Shown here in pieces: positions 22,501-30,182 of a stretch of DNA of 64,000 nt. Location of the stretch: NCBI GenBank assembly GCA_963669155.1, contig OZ022584.1, positions 1,973,812 to 2,037,811 of the forward strand, read 5' to 3'. Position 1 is the stretch's first letter; each line of letters begins with the position of its first letter. The notes beneath the pieces were generated by a model. The model saw nothing but the letters and a program-made list of their open reading frames with translations, ran no database searches and was not told the origin of the DNA. Made by a program: the position numbers and the translations under genes. The DNA is from Arbacia lixula. Taxonomy: Eukaryota; Echinodermata; Echinoidea; Arbacioida; Arbaciidae.

Positions 22501-25500
22501 CTCGACTGCCACACAGTCAAAAAATATGCCTCTGCCTCTTTGCTAGCTCTATATTTATTCTCAGAAAATATGTATGTTTAGTGGGTAATGGACCATTGAG
22601 TTCCTAGGTGAAATGAAAATATCATATTCTGTTTTTCCATGTTTAGCCAAGTTTGGCAATGTTCATTGTCTTTTGACATACTACTTCTTTGGCTTCCAAT
22701 CTAACCAGTGTGTCTAAATCCATTCTTGTATCAAGTTTTTATAAAATTAGCAAATTTTGGCAAAGTTCATTGACCTTTGAGCTCTAAACTTGCAGGGATA
22801 TGCCATTAGTCTATCGCCATTCAAGCGACTCATCTCTGAACCATGTTTGGTTAAAATTGCATAATTGGATTAGGATTTATTGAGAAAAATATCAATTTGG
22901 GAGCAATTTTTAGCCAATTTTTGCAAAGTTCTTTGACCTCTGACCTTTCAGGAATTTTACCCAAACTTTCACCAAGCTACTTCCATGAAGTGATACATCT
23001 CTGTACCGTGTTTGGTTTGAATTGAATCATTAGATTTGGAATGTGAAAACCTTTGACCTCTGACCTTTTTGAAATTTTACCAAAAATGTCATCAGTCTTC
23101 CCCTAAGTAGTGATCCATTTTGGCATTATGTTTGGTTGGTATTGCACCATTGGATTTGGATTTATTTTGAAAAAGATATCACTTTGAGCGCAATCTTTAT
23201 CTTATTTTTTTAACAAAGTTCATTGACCTTCGACCTTTGAACTTTCAGGAATTTTATCCAAACTTTCAACAGTGTACCTTTATGAAGTTATACATCTCTG
23301 TACCATGTTTGGTTAGAATTGCAGCATTGGATTTGGATTTGGGTTTATGGTAAAAAATATAAATTTTCGCAAAATTCATTGATCTTTGACCTCTGACCTT
23401 TTCACCAATTACCAAAAATGTCACCAGTCTACCCCCAAGTAGTGATCCACCTTTTCACTATGTTTGGTTGGAATTACGCCATTGGATTTGGATATATTGT
23501 GCAAAAATATAAAGTTTGCGGCAGTTTTTAGCCAATTTTGGCAAAGTTCATTGACCTTAGACCTCTGGCCTTTCAGGAATTTTACCAAAAGTATCACCAG
23601 TCTATTCCCAAGTAATGGTCCATCTGTGTGCTATGTTTAATGAGACTTGCATCCTTGGATTTGCATTTATTGTGAAAAAGGTAAATTTTTTACAATTTTT
23701 CACAAAGTTCATTGACCTTTGCCCTCTGACCTCAATCAGAATTGATCCCAATTTTACACACTTCATTAGTTTCATGCAATACACACATGTACCAAGTTTA
23801 AAGCAAATCCAGGAAACGTTTTTCAAGATATTGCCTAAACAGATTCGGGACGGACGTATGGACGGACAACCCGAAAACATAATGCCTCCGGCCACTTCGT
23901 GGCAGTTCGTGGCGCAGGCATAAAAAACAAAGCACAGGATTTACTTATTCAAAACTTAGCTGAAAAGCCATAGTTTGGCAGTGTAATTAACTTTTTACAA
24001 AGATAAAGGACTCTATCAACATAGCTAGCTAGGAGCCAGTAGCCACCCAGGGCCACATTTGGCACTGGCGCGGACATAAAAAATACATTGATAAGGATGA
24101 TAAAGGGCCTATAATAAACATCAGCAGTTTACCAACTCCAACACGGTTGCACTAAATAGCTGCTTTTGCTTCTTTCAGGCTCTGAAAGACACAATTTGAA
24201 CTTTCAGCTAAGTTCTTGGAACATAAAATAGGTAGTGATGATTCCAGCACTGGGCTAATTCAGACACACCTTTTTCATTTACTAACCAACAACTAGGATG
24301 ACCTTCCTCTTTCTCTTGGCCAGGAAGTAGTCCATGAACTGTCCAAGCGTTGAGAGGGAGATGTCTTTGAAGGACAGTGTCACAGAGTGAAACATCTCCA
24401 TCACGTTCAGACCGTTAGACAGACCAGCCACCCGGATGACCTCTGGTAACTTCATCTTGGTCATTGCTTGGTCAACAATACCTGCAAGGAGGAGTGGTCA
24501 GTGTTAAGGGTGGGGGTTCAATATGGTCTACTCTTTTCTGGCATACATGTACTAAATAACACTCTATAGACCTGTGCAACTCTTTCAAAATCTTGAAATG
24601 AGACCACCTTCGAGAGAAAAATCACATGCAATTTAGTCTATCAAACGTTCTTTGTACAGGGTACATGTACTTTTTTATGACTGTAATCACATTGCAGATT
24701 GGAAGTCGAGTAATCTATATTGCATACAGTGTAATCAATAACGAACAAGCATGCACTTGGTATGCCAGGTATCTTATTATGAAATGTGTCTTAGATGATG
24801 GAAAGAAGTCCCTGTGGCTGTGGAATTATTTCATAATATTTCACAAGGATTAATGACTCTGGGCCCGTTTCTCGACATGATGACAACTCTTATCTGAGGG
24901 TGAGTTCCAAATCCGATTTTTAGCACTGAGGTGATTCTCAAAGCTATTACAACTTTAACCCCAGTTCTACATGGCGGAACTGCTCGGACTCTGCAGTCTG
25001 TTGCATCTATTGTTCTTGATTGGACGATCCTTGAGAACAACAGTGACTCATGGAAAGCCGAGTTGCGTAATTAGGGCCATGAAAAGTGAATAAATTTGCA
25101 TTTACGCGTGCTACAATAACATTGCATTTGTCAAACTTTGCTTTAATAAGCATTAAATCAGCTGTGGCAGGGTAAGGGGTTTGCCTGCTCAACATCAGTC
25201 TATTGAAGGCGAAATTTAAAAAAAAGCTTAACAAATATTTCATAATTTTGAAAGTCATTCGAACATTCCGTAGATCAAAAAGCTAGTCTAAGTATGCCAA
25301 CATCTTAACACTTTTTAATGTTCCAAACTCTCTAGTGTTCACTTACTTCTTTCAAGATTTATCAACTGTACATTTGATTGAGATATTTAATCTGCTGTAA
25401 CATGCAATACATCATTTATTAACAACTTGTTACAATTACAATATTCAGAGTTTTTCAGACATTAATTGTAAGCATGGCATATTGGACTAGACTAGCATTA

Positions 25501-25965
25501 ACATGGTATCTTTTCACACGAATATGATCAAAATGGAAAGCATGTTAGCAAAATCGATGAATTGATTGAACAGAAGAAAATGAGGGGCTGACAATGGTTG
25601 ATATCACAAGTTACAGAGATTGATTTTTCAGGCTAGTCAGGACGGCCCTCGCCTTGGCCTCATTTTCCCTAAAATAATATTAATTCTTAGCGACACATAA
25701 GTCAACAGAACTCATGATTTCTATCACATATCTCACCATTCAGTGCGCTCCTCGGCACTTCATCCTCCCCTACAAACAGGGCAAATATCTCCTTGCAGAG
25801 CTCGGGGTATGACAGAGCGGCCCACTTCGCCAGAGTGTCAGGGGAGATCTGCGGGGTAGTTTCGGGGATGAGCAGCCCTCCGTCCGGTAGATAACCCGGT
25901 GAGAAAATGGCTTCTTCGAAAGAGAATTTCCCGAATTCACCTGTCCTTGTGCCGACGTACTTCAT
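4573..25965 (-). CDS. THNSL2: Threonine synthase-like 2 (THNSL2), complete gene of eight coding exons
   Basis: Seen: the coding exons are 25965-25737, 24481-24287, 21660-21514, 18191-17970, 9604-9459, 6685-6560, 5741-5611 and 4846-4573. All junctions are GT-AG, the phases agree, and together they give 489 aa (vertebrate THNSL2 is about the same length). Exon 1 opens MKYVGTRTGEFGKFSFEEAI and the protein ends at a TAA at 4575-4573. The PLP-binding lysine is K115 in SFKDISLS (exon 2). The phosphate loop GTSGDTGAAA starts at residue 142 and spans the exon 2/3 junction. PTGGGGN lies at the end of exon 4 and LCPHSAIAVAYHY in exon 7. Known: the family is a fold-type II PLP enzyme; vertebrate THNSL2 is a phospho-lyase acting on O-phosphohomoserine/phosphothreonine rather than a true threonine synthase. 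The start was chosen by alignment with the family N-terminus; an in-frame ATG at 26115 would add 50 aa unlike the family. Duplicated exon starts precede exons 6 and 7. Confidence 0.95.
4847..5610. other. THNSL2 intron 7, no feature seen
   Basis: AT-rich intronic sequence between exons 7 and 8. No open frame, repeat family or RNA gene was recognised. Confidence 0.6.
5680..5887 (-). repeat. 104-bp tandem duplication covering the THNSL2 exon 7 start
   Basis: The sequence GATGCAACTCTCTTC recurs at 5697 and 5801, a period of 104 bp. The functional unit holds the acceptor and first residues of exon 7 (MKQVVSSYSVEESCIKAAMQ). The upstream unit in intron 6 still reads as IKQLLSSYSVEESCIKTAM followed by a stop, with an AG at the matching place. 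It is a decayed partial exon copy with no matching donor. Confidence 0.85.
5930..6360. repeat. Interspersed repeat fragment shared with 42090-42350
   Basis: A block near 6140-6290, with CTGCAGTAACAAAAGGGG and later AAAAAAGCCAGCC and AGTAAAAGAACC, aligns with 42100-42345 in a KDM3 intron. An internal direct duplication (ATCTTCTTCT...CACACAGTGAGTC) appears at about 5950 and 6290. It looks like an old non-coding dispersed repeat; the family is not recognised. Confidence 0.55.
6560..6685 (-). CDS. THNSL2: THNSL2 exon 6, innermost copy of an acceptor array
   Basis: Encodes 42 residues starting LPYNFERLMWLF; its donor at 6559-6558 is GTTAGT. Its acceptor TCTCCCGTAG is one of six near-identical acceptors spaced 96 bp apart. 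Only this innermost acceptor leads into an uninterrupted frame through to the exon 6 donor, because each upstream unit carries an in-frame TAA. It is therefore taken as the functional one. Confidence 0.9.
6640..7180 (-). repeat. 96-bp tandem array duplicating the THNSL2 exon 6 acceptor and exon start
   Basis: The acceptor-side motif (plus strand GGGAGCTAC) recurs at 6681, 6777, 6873, 6969, 7065 and 7161, exactly 96 bp apart. On the minus strand each unit contains a pyrimidine tract, an AG acceptor, about 50-70 bp homologous to the start of exon 6 (LPYNFERVMWLF) and a TTGTAAGGAG donor-like site. The outermost copy (7161) has a different upstream tract, ATATCCTGTAG, suggesting it keeps the ancestral acceptor flank while the inner copies share the amplified one. 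Confidence 0.9.
7443..8306 (-). mobile_element. pogo/Tigger-like non-autonomous element, copy B (864 bp)
   Basis: Same family as 2576-3417 in opposite orientation, inside THNSL2 intron 5. It is flanked by TA (7441-7442 and 8307-8308) and has the same inverted ends. The long similarity over the whole length shows both are copies of one non-coding family. Confidence 0.85.
8307..9458. other. THNSL2 intron 5 remainder
   Basis: AT-rich intron sequence with a short GATTAAA triplication near 9122-9145. No other feature is recognised. Confidence 0.5.
10321..10360 (-). ncRNA. Hammerhead-ribozyme-like motif in the PLE 3' region
   Basis: On the minus strand, GGATGAC is followed by a helix-forming pair (GGACAG with CTGCCC) and then GAAACGTC, the order of the hammerhead core. 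PLEs are known to carry small hammerhead motifs in their terminal regions. The match to the consensus core is imperfect, so activity is uncertain. Confidence 0.45.
10466..10575. repeat. 57-bp direct repeat in the PLE 3' region
   Basis: GCGCGAATG followed by TGTGCACT and GAGCGTGAAAC occurs at 10466 and again at 10523. Both copies are GC-rich unlike the surrounding intron. Confidence 0.75.
12767..13063 (+). pseudogene. Possible two-exon coding fragment, unrecognised
   Basis: Block 1 (12767-12917) lies between an acceptor-like TTACTGGCAG and a strong donor (A|GTAAGT). It encodes residues such as NVVYANVSTKESSEALIKLG followed by EELNK, after which the frame is shifted by one base. Block 2 (about 13000-13063) lies between CAG and G|GTGAGG and encodes ISNGEVDKLMTEFYSVRDGA. 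Both look protein-like and helical. It is not recognised; it may be a decayed fragment of another gene copied into THNSL2 intron 4, on the opposite strand. Confidence 0.3.
14716..16368. mobile_element. Nested element with short inverted ends and TAA target duplication (Harbinger-like?)
   Basis: The ends GGTGGTCTGC (14716) and GCAGACCACC (ending 16368) are inverted repeats, each flanked by TAA (14713-14715 and 16369-16371). A 3-bp TAA/TTA duplication is typical of PIF/Harbinger elements. The interior is non-coding and holds a tRNA-derived segment and CGCGCG-rich tracts (15898-15925 and 16000-16035). Confidence 0.5.
15041..15114 (-). repeat. tRNA-derived SINE-like head (degenerate)
   Basis: On the minus strand a box A (TGGCTCAATTGGTA, 15107-15094) and a box B (GGTTCGATTCC, 15062-15052) are spaced as in a tRNA. 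The anticodon region GTTTTAAGAT resembles tRNA-Leu(UAA). The T-stem and acceptor stem do not pair well, so this is a tRNA-derived repeat rather than a working tRNA gene. Confidence 0.55.
18953..19159. mobile_element. Palindromic MITE, copy 1 (207 bp)
   Basis: It begins CAGCTCAAAGGAATTGGC and ends with the reverse complement, with GGGAAAGGG/CCCTTTCCC purine arms inside; TA precedes the left end. It is nearly self-complementary over its length and shares sequence with copy 2 at 21947-22167. TA plus CAG ends suggest a Tc1/mariner-derived MITE. It lies in THNSL2 intron 3. Confidence 0.75.
19160..21513. other. THNSL2 intron 3 remainder
   Basis: Mostly unique sequence. A GC-richer patch at about 19640-20420 contains AAGATGGCGGC (near 20400), resembling a YY1 site, but no promoter can be claimed. 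No gene or known repeat is recognised. Confidence 0.4.
21947..22167. mobile_element. Palindromic MITE, copy 2 (221 bp)
   Basis: Same family as 18953-19159, in THNSL2 intron 2. The two arms (about 21947-22055 and 22065-22167) are reverse complements around a short loop, with CAGCTCAAAGGAA ends and TA following the right end. Confidence 0.78.
22660..23925. repeat. Degenerate tandem-repeat element (units about 150-180 bp)
   Basis: Roughly six to seven diverged units share ACCATGTTTGGTT, ATTGGATTTGGATTTAT, GCAAAGTTCATTGACC and TTTCAGGAATTTTACC. The array ends with TATGGACGGACAACCCG and ATAATGCCTCCGGCC. It is non-coding and looks like a decayed tandem-repeat mobile element in THNSL2 intron 2. Confidence 0.7.
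24857..25660. repeat. Dispersed element copy in THNSL2 intron 1
   Basis: Segments such as ATCAGCTGTGG, CATTCCGTAGATCA and ATGGTATCTTTTCACAC are shared, in the same order and orientation, with 28330-29760. The left edge, GGGCCCGTTTCTC, resembles the inverted right edge of the other copy near 30035 (AGAAACAGGCCCC), suggesting a DNA element with short inverted ends. Confidence 0.6.
25737..25965 (-). CDS. THNSL2: THNSL2 exon 1 (N-terminal domain)
   Basis: Encodes 76 residues plus one base of the threonine synthase N-terminal domain, including SPGYLPDGGLLIPE, the hallmark of this family. The donor is G|GTGAGA at 25736-25735. A head-to-head pseudo-copy of this exon lies on the plus strand at 26797-26804 plus 27388-27536, and another truncated one at 706-768. 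Confidence 0.95.
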
Positions 25966-26088
25966 ATTGGAAGTGATTGCAATAACTGAATTAGAAAAAC
26001 TAAGATATAACACACTCGTCGGCCTCGTTGCGTTGTCCCAAGACCAAGTACACGTATTTGAAAACGGCGCGGTGCAATTTGTTTTGTT

Positions 26089-27536
26089 GGGGATCGACAG
26101 ATCAGCTGAGTGCATCAGACGGCATCGATTAGATATATTTGTCGCCCTCAGCGGTAAGTTTCAAGTCAAGTCGTGATTGGTTGTTGTTGTTCAAGCGATG
26201 CATCATCACCGCGAACATCGAAATCTATCTGTGATTTGTGTGAATGAGTGCGGATTCTACATCTTCATTTCACGAGTTCGTGATACGTTGTGTAAAAATT
26301 ACTAAGTGTGATCATTTCTGACATCATCAGCTAACATAAATTATTCATTTCCGTAAGTATACTCATTTTTGGTGAAATATCGGAAAGGCGTGCGTGCCAT
26401 TATTGGGGCATGATTCGTGGCAGGTAGAAGGGTCCATGATTTATGCATAGCCAAAGCCAGACTAGTCCTAGACCGAAAAATCTGACTCTGTAGACTGTAG
26501 AGTCTGTAGGACGTTGGATCCACTGAGCCCCTTCCATGTCCAAAAATGAAATTTCGATTAAAGAATGCCACAAATCAGATGGTTATTTCTGTCCTAAGCC
26601 AGCCCAGCAAAGGCGACTTGGCAAAGTATCTTTTTTGCACAATGCGCAATGCCATGGACATGTTGTTTGCCTTTGCCAAACTGCCATACATACAGCTGCA
26701 TCGCTGAGCTGAGACTGTTGTTGGTGTTGCTGATTGATTTTAGGCACATGTTCAATCACACCCGATTTCTAATTGTAATCACTTCCAATAAGCAATATGA
26801 AGTATGATGCGGGTGCCTCAAACCGGCCCCCTTGTTTTCTTTTGAATATTTTCATTCCAAGATAACCAAATAAAATTCTAAAATTTCACACACAAATCAG
26901 CAAAATAATGCTCTTTCAAAAACGATTTTTGAATTGAAGATTAACGATAAAATTTCGGAGAAAATTCGCTTCGATATCGCTCGATAAATCGTCGCACATT
27001 CACATCACTGAACCTTGAAACCGGCCCCTACCGATAATGTGCGATATCTCCGTCAATCCGACGAGAGCAGTGCCGACATTTCACCAGTATTGCGTCTCAA
27101 TCATGCTCGTTCCAGTGCAGTGAAAAAATGACGGGAAAGTTTCGGCGATCGACGAGAATCACGGAAGTACGAACGCAAGTTGAAAAACGGAGATGTTTCG
27201 AACGAAAATGTGCAATTGCCAAATAAGGGCACATTTTGTCTAATTTTGCTTCCGAAAATTTTGCATTTGGTTTACTAATGCGTAAATACATAATAAATCG
27301 CGCATCCAACCTTCGATAACGCGCACTGCGCAGAAATACTCGGGGGCCGGTTTCAAGGGTAGGGGCCGGTTTGTGGACCACTTATGATACGTCGGCACAA
27401 GGACAGGTGAATTTGGGAAATTCTCTTTCGAAAAAGCCATTTTCTCACCGGGTTATCTACCGGACTGAGGGCTCCTCATCCCTGAAACTACCCCGCAGAT
27501 CTCCCCCGACACTCTGGCGAAGTGGGCCGTTCTGTC
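26089..27536 (+). pseudogene. Inverted THNSL2 exon-1 pseudo-copy with upstream DNA (copy 2), split by a DNA element
   Basis: Positions 26089-26804 match copy 1. Exon-1 homology starts at ATG 26797-26799, is interrupted by an insertion at 26805-27387, and resumes at 27388-27536, ending after the equivalent of LAKWA. It is head-to-head with the real exon 1 (25965, minus strand), about 0.8 kb away excluding the insertion. In the second part GAC-TGA-GGG replaces GAC-GGA-GGG of the real exon, giving a stop; with the insertion this makes it non-coding. Confidence 0.85.
26805..27387. mobile_element. 583-bp non-autonomous DNA element with TA target duplication
   Basis: Copy 1 (positions 700-720) preserves the empty site, GAAGTACGTCGG. 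In copy 2 the TA is duplicated around an insert (TA at 26803-26804 and 27388-27389). The ends are imperfect inverted repeats sharing CAAACCGGCCCC, and the motif AAACCGGCCCC recurs internally near 27017 and 27345. No transposase-like frame is visible. TA duplication fits the Tc1/mariner superfamily, but the family is not recognised. Confidence 0.8.
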
Positions 27537-27869
27537 TGGGCACTGCCACTGGCTTTTATTGCATGTCATGCATGTAGGATAGTTTAGCCTATTCACGATT
27601 AGTTGAAAGTAAAACTTTGACCCTCTCAGTTTCAAAAACGATACTGCAAATCCTTAGAGTGTACATTGTAAGTGGTCACTGCTGGTTCACAGTATTCACG
27701 TAAAACACGTGAGAATTTGAATTCTATGACTATCGCTAGATCTATTGCTAGTCTACACTTTGTGAGATTCTGAGCTCGCCATAGGCGTAAGGAAGCCGCT
27801 GTAAATATCGCTGAATATGTGGTGGAAGCGCCAAAATCAGTACTAAGATAAGAGCCAACACCAGCCGAT

Positions 27870-28020
27870 TGGTACCACTTTAATGTAGAACAAAAGCCTA
27901 CCTCAATAGTTTTCTACCAAATACAATAAAAGAGTGGAATAATCTCCCAAGGCACCAGGGATAAAAAACCTCAATTCCACACAGTCCTTCAAAACATACC
28001 TCGAAAGGTGTCATTCACCA
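27870..28020 (+). mobile_element. Fragment of a LINE ORF2 C-terminus
   Basis: The plus strand encodes SFLPNTIKEWNNLPRHQG, then a stop, then KTSIPHSPSKHT. This matches the common C-terminal block of non-LTR retrotransposon polyproteins (R-T-I-EWN-LP...F). Only about 150 bp is recognisable; the subfamily cannot be assigned. Confidence 0.6.
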
Positions 28021-28329
28021 GAGTAAATTGTACATTGCGCGGAAGTGACATCACATCTAGACGATAGTGCTTCTAAACGATGTCTGGATTAACCCTTTCT
28101 CAGATGCACATGCAAACACATGAGAAGCCAGAAAGTTCAAACTGCACACGTCACTCCAAATTTGATTCCCTGTGAGACTGTGCTTTTAAATGGTCACAGT
28201 AGACCAGAATAACTGTCTCATTCGGGGCATTCTTTAATCAAAATTTGTGGACCCCCGAAATCCGAATAGGAAGGGGTGTTCAGAGGAGCCAGAAGGCCCA
28301 GATGCAATCTCAGCGGATCCAACAACATT

Positions 28330-30035
28330 TCTGCTGCATTTTGTCAGAACTTGCTAAGCATAAAATCAGCTGTGGTGGGGAAAGGGGTTAGCTTGTTTAA
28401 CATCACTCCATGGAAGGCGAGATTCATGAAAAAGGTTAAGAAATATTTCAAAATGTTGAGTATCATTCGAGCATTCCGTAGATCAGAGGGCTAGTCCAAG
28501 CAATCCAACATTTTAACACTGTTTAATGTTGAAGATTCACTTGTGTTTGCTTAGTTATTTTTGAATGATTAAGTCTACGTGTGATTGAGAGTTTTGCATC
28601 AGTTTTGAATATCAACACATGCATGTGATTATCCCTTTTTTGTCTCGCCCACCGGAGGTGAAGGCGAGACTAAGGGATCCAAATGGCGTCCGTCCGTCGT
28701 CCGTCACAAATGTTAAAGTTTACCTGCAAGACTCTCTTATGATCCATAACTTCACATGGGTTGCTTGGATTACAACCTAACTTGGGTCATAGATGCACTG
28801 GGGGTACCTTCATGTTATGGTGGCGTTGGAGGTCACAGGATAAGGTCAAAGGTCATTTGAGGTCATACGTTAAAGTTTACCTGCAAGACTCTCTTTTGAC
28901 AAATAACTTCACATAAGTTGCTTGGATTACAACCTAACTTGGGTCATAGATGCACTGGGGGTACCTTCATGTTATGGTGCTGTTGGAGGTCACAGGATAA
29001 GGTCAAAGGTCATTTGAGGTCATACGTTAAAGTTTACCTGCAAGACTCTCTTTTGACAAATAACTTCACATAGGTTGCTTGGATTACAACCTAACTTGGG
29101 TCAGAGATGCACTGGGGGTACCTTCATGTTATGGTACCGTTGGAGGTCACAGGATAAGGTCAAAGGTCATTTGAGGTCATACGTTAAAGTTTACTTGCAA
29201 GACTCTCTTATCACACATAACTCATCACATGTTGCTACAATGGCAATCAAACTTGGATGATGGATGCACTGGGGGCACCTGCATGTTATTGTGCTGTAAG
29301 AGGTCACATGATAAGGTCAAAGGTCATTTGAGGTCATACATTAAAGTTTACTTGCAAGACTCTTGGTGAAGGCTTCCTAACTTGTGCACAGAATTGTGTG
29401 AGCATGTGTGAGCATTACTGATGTAGATTTAGGCAAACATTACTCATGCACATTTATGCAAATTTATTCAAAGTCACTATTTTGCACCTGATTTTGATGT
29501 TGTCTGTTTAAAGTTGCTTATTTGTTTGTTTCAGTTTTCTTTTGCGTTGCAACGGAGATCGCGATATTTCTGGTTATTTTCGAAAGTGGGCGAGACACAA
29601 TATTGCTAATGCCTTGTTTCAATATTCAGACATTTATTTTAAGACTGGCATGTTTGCATTGACTATCATTTACATGGTATCTTTCAACACAAATATGACC
29701 AAAATGGAAAGCATTACCGTAAAGAAAATCGACGAATTGATTTAACAGAAGAAAAGGAGAGATTGATAGCACACCAATCTTCATGAAAATGATGTGTTAT
29801 ACATCAAGCCATAGACTAATCAAAGTTTTAAACAATATATTTTAACAATACGCCCCATATTTAACAAAATCATAATTATTTCAACCTGATATTTTATCAA
29901 TTATTGCGGAGTTTTGTGAGAAAGGCTGTCAATTTGTCTGAAACTTCTGATCCGGTATCGATACACGAGATCATTAGCGCTAACAAGAGTTCTAAATCAG
30001 ATGTCGCTGGCATTCTAATGCAGAAACAGGCCCCT
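28330..30035. repeat. Second copy of the dispersed element, with a nested insertion
   Basis: It matches 25140-25610 on both sides of a 957-bp insertion (28641-29600). The right edge AGAAACAGGCCCC is the inverse of the left edge of the 24857 copy. It is non-coding and lies upstream of securin. Confidence 0.55.
28641..29600. mobile_element. Inverted-end element carrying a 157-bp tandem array
   Basis: The ends TGTCTCGCCCAC and GTGGGCGAGACA are inverted repeats. Inside, GTTAAAGTTTACCTGCAAG starts at 28712, 28869, 29026, 29183 and (diverged) 29340, an exact 157-bp period; each unit carries AAGGTCAAAGGTCATTTGAG. There is no protein-coding frame. It is inserted in an older repeat (28330-30035). Confidence 0.75.
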
Positions 30036-30182
30036 GGTCGCTAAAGCAGTTTCACTGCACTTTTTTTCACTTGTGTGTCTTTCATGCATACAGGTCGCGG
30101 TTTGCATTCTACTGTTGAGTCACACGCCACACAGGAGTGCCAGTACTAGCTTGGAGAGAGAGAGAGATAGATAGACAAGGCC

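Noticed and set aside
25966-26115. 50-residue N-terminal extension of THNSL2 from an upstream ATG
   Set aside because: It has no similarity to the family N-terminus and crosses into the duplicated segment; the ATG at 25965 aligns with known family starts.
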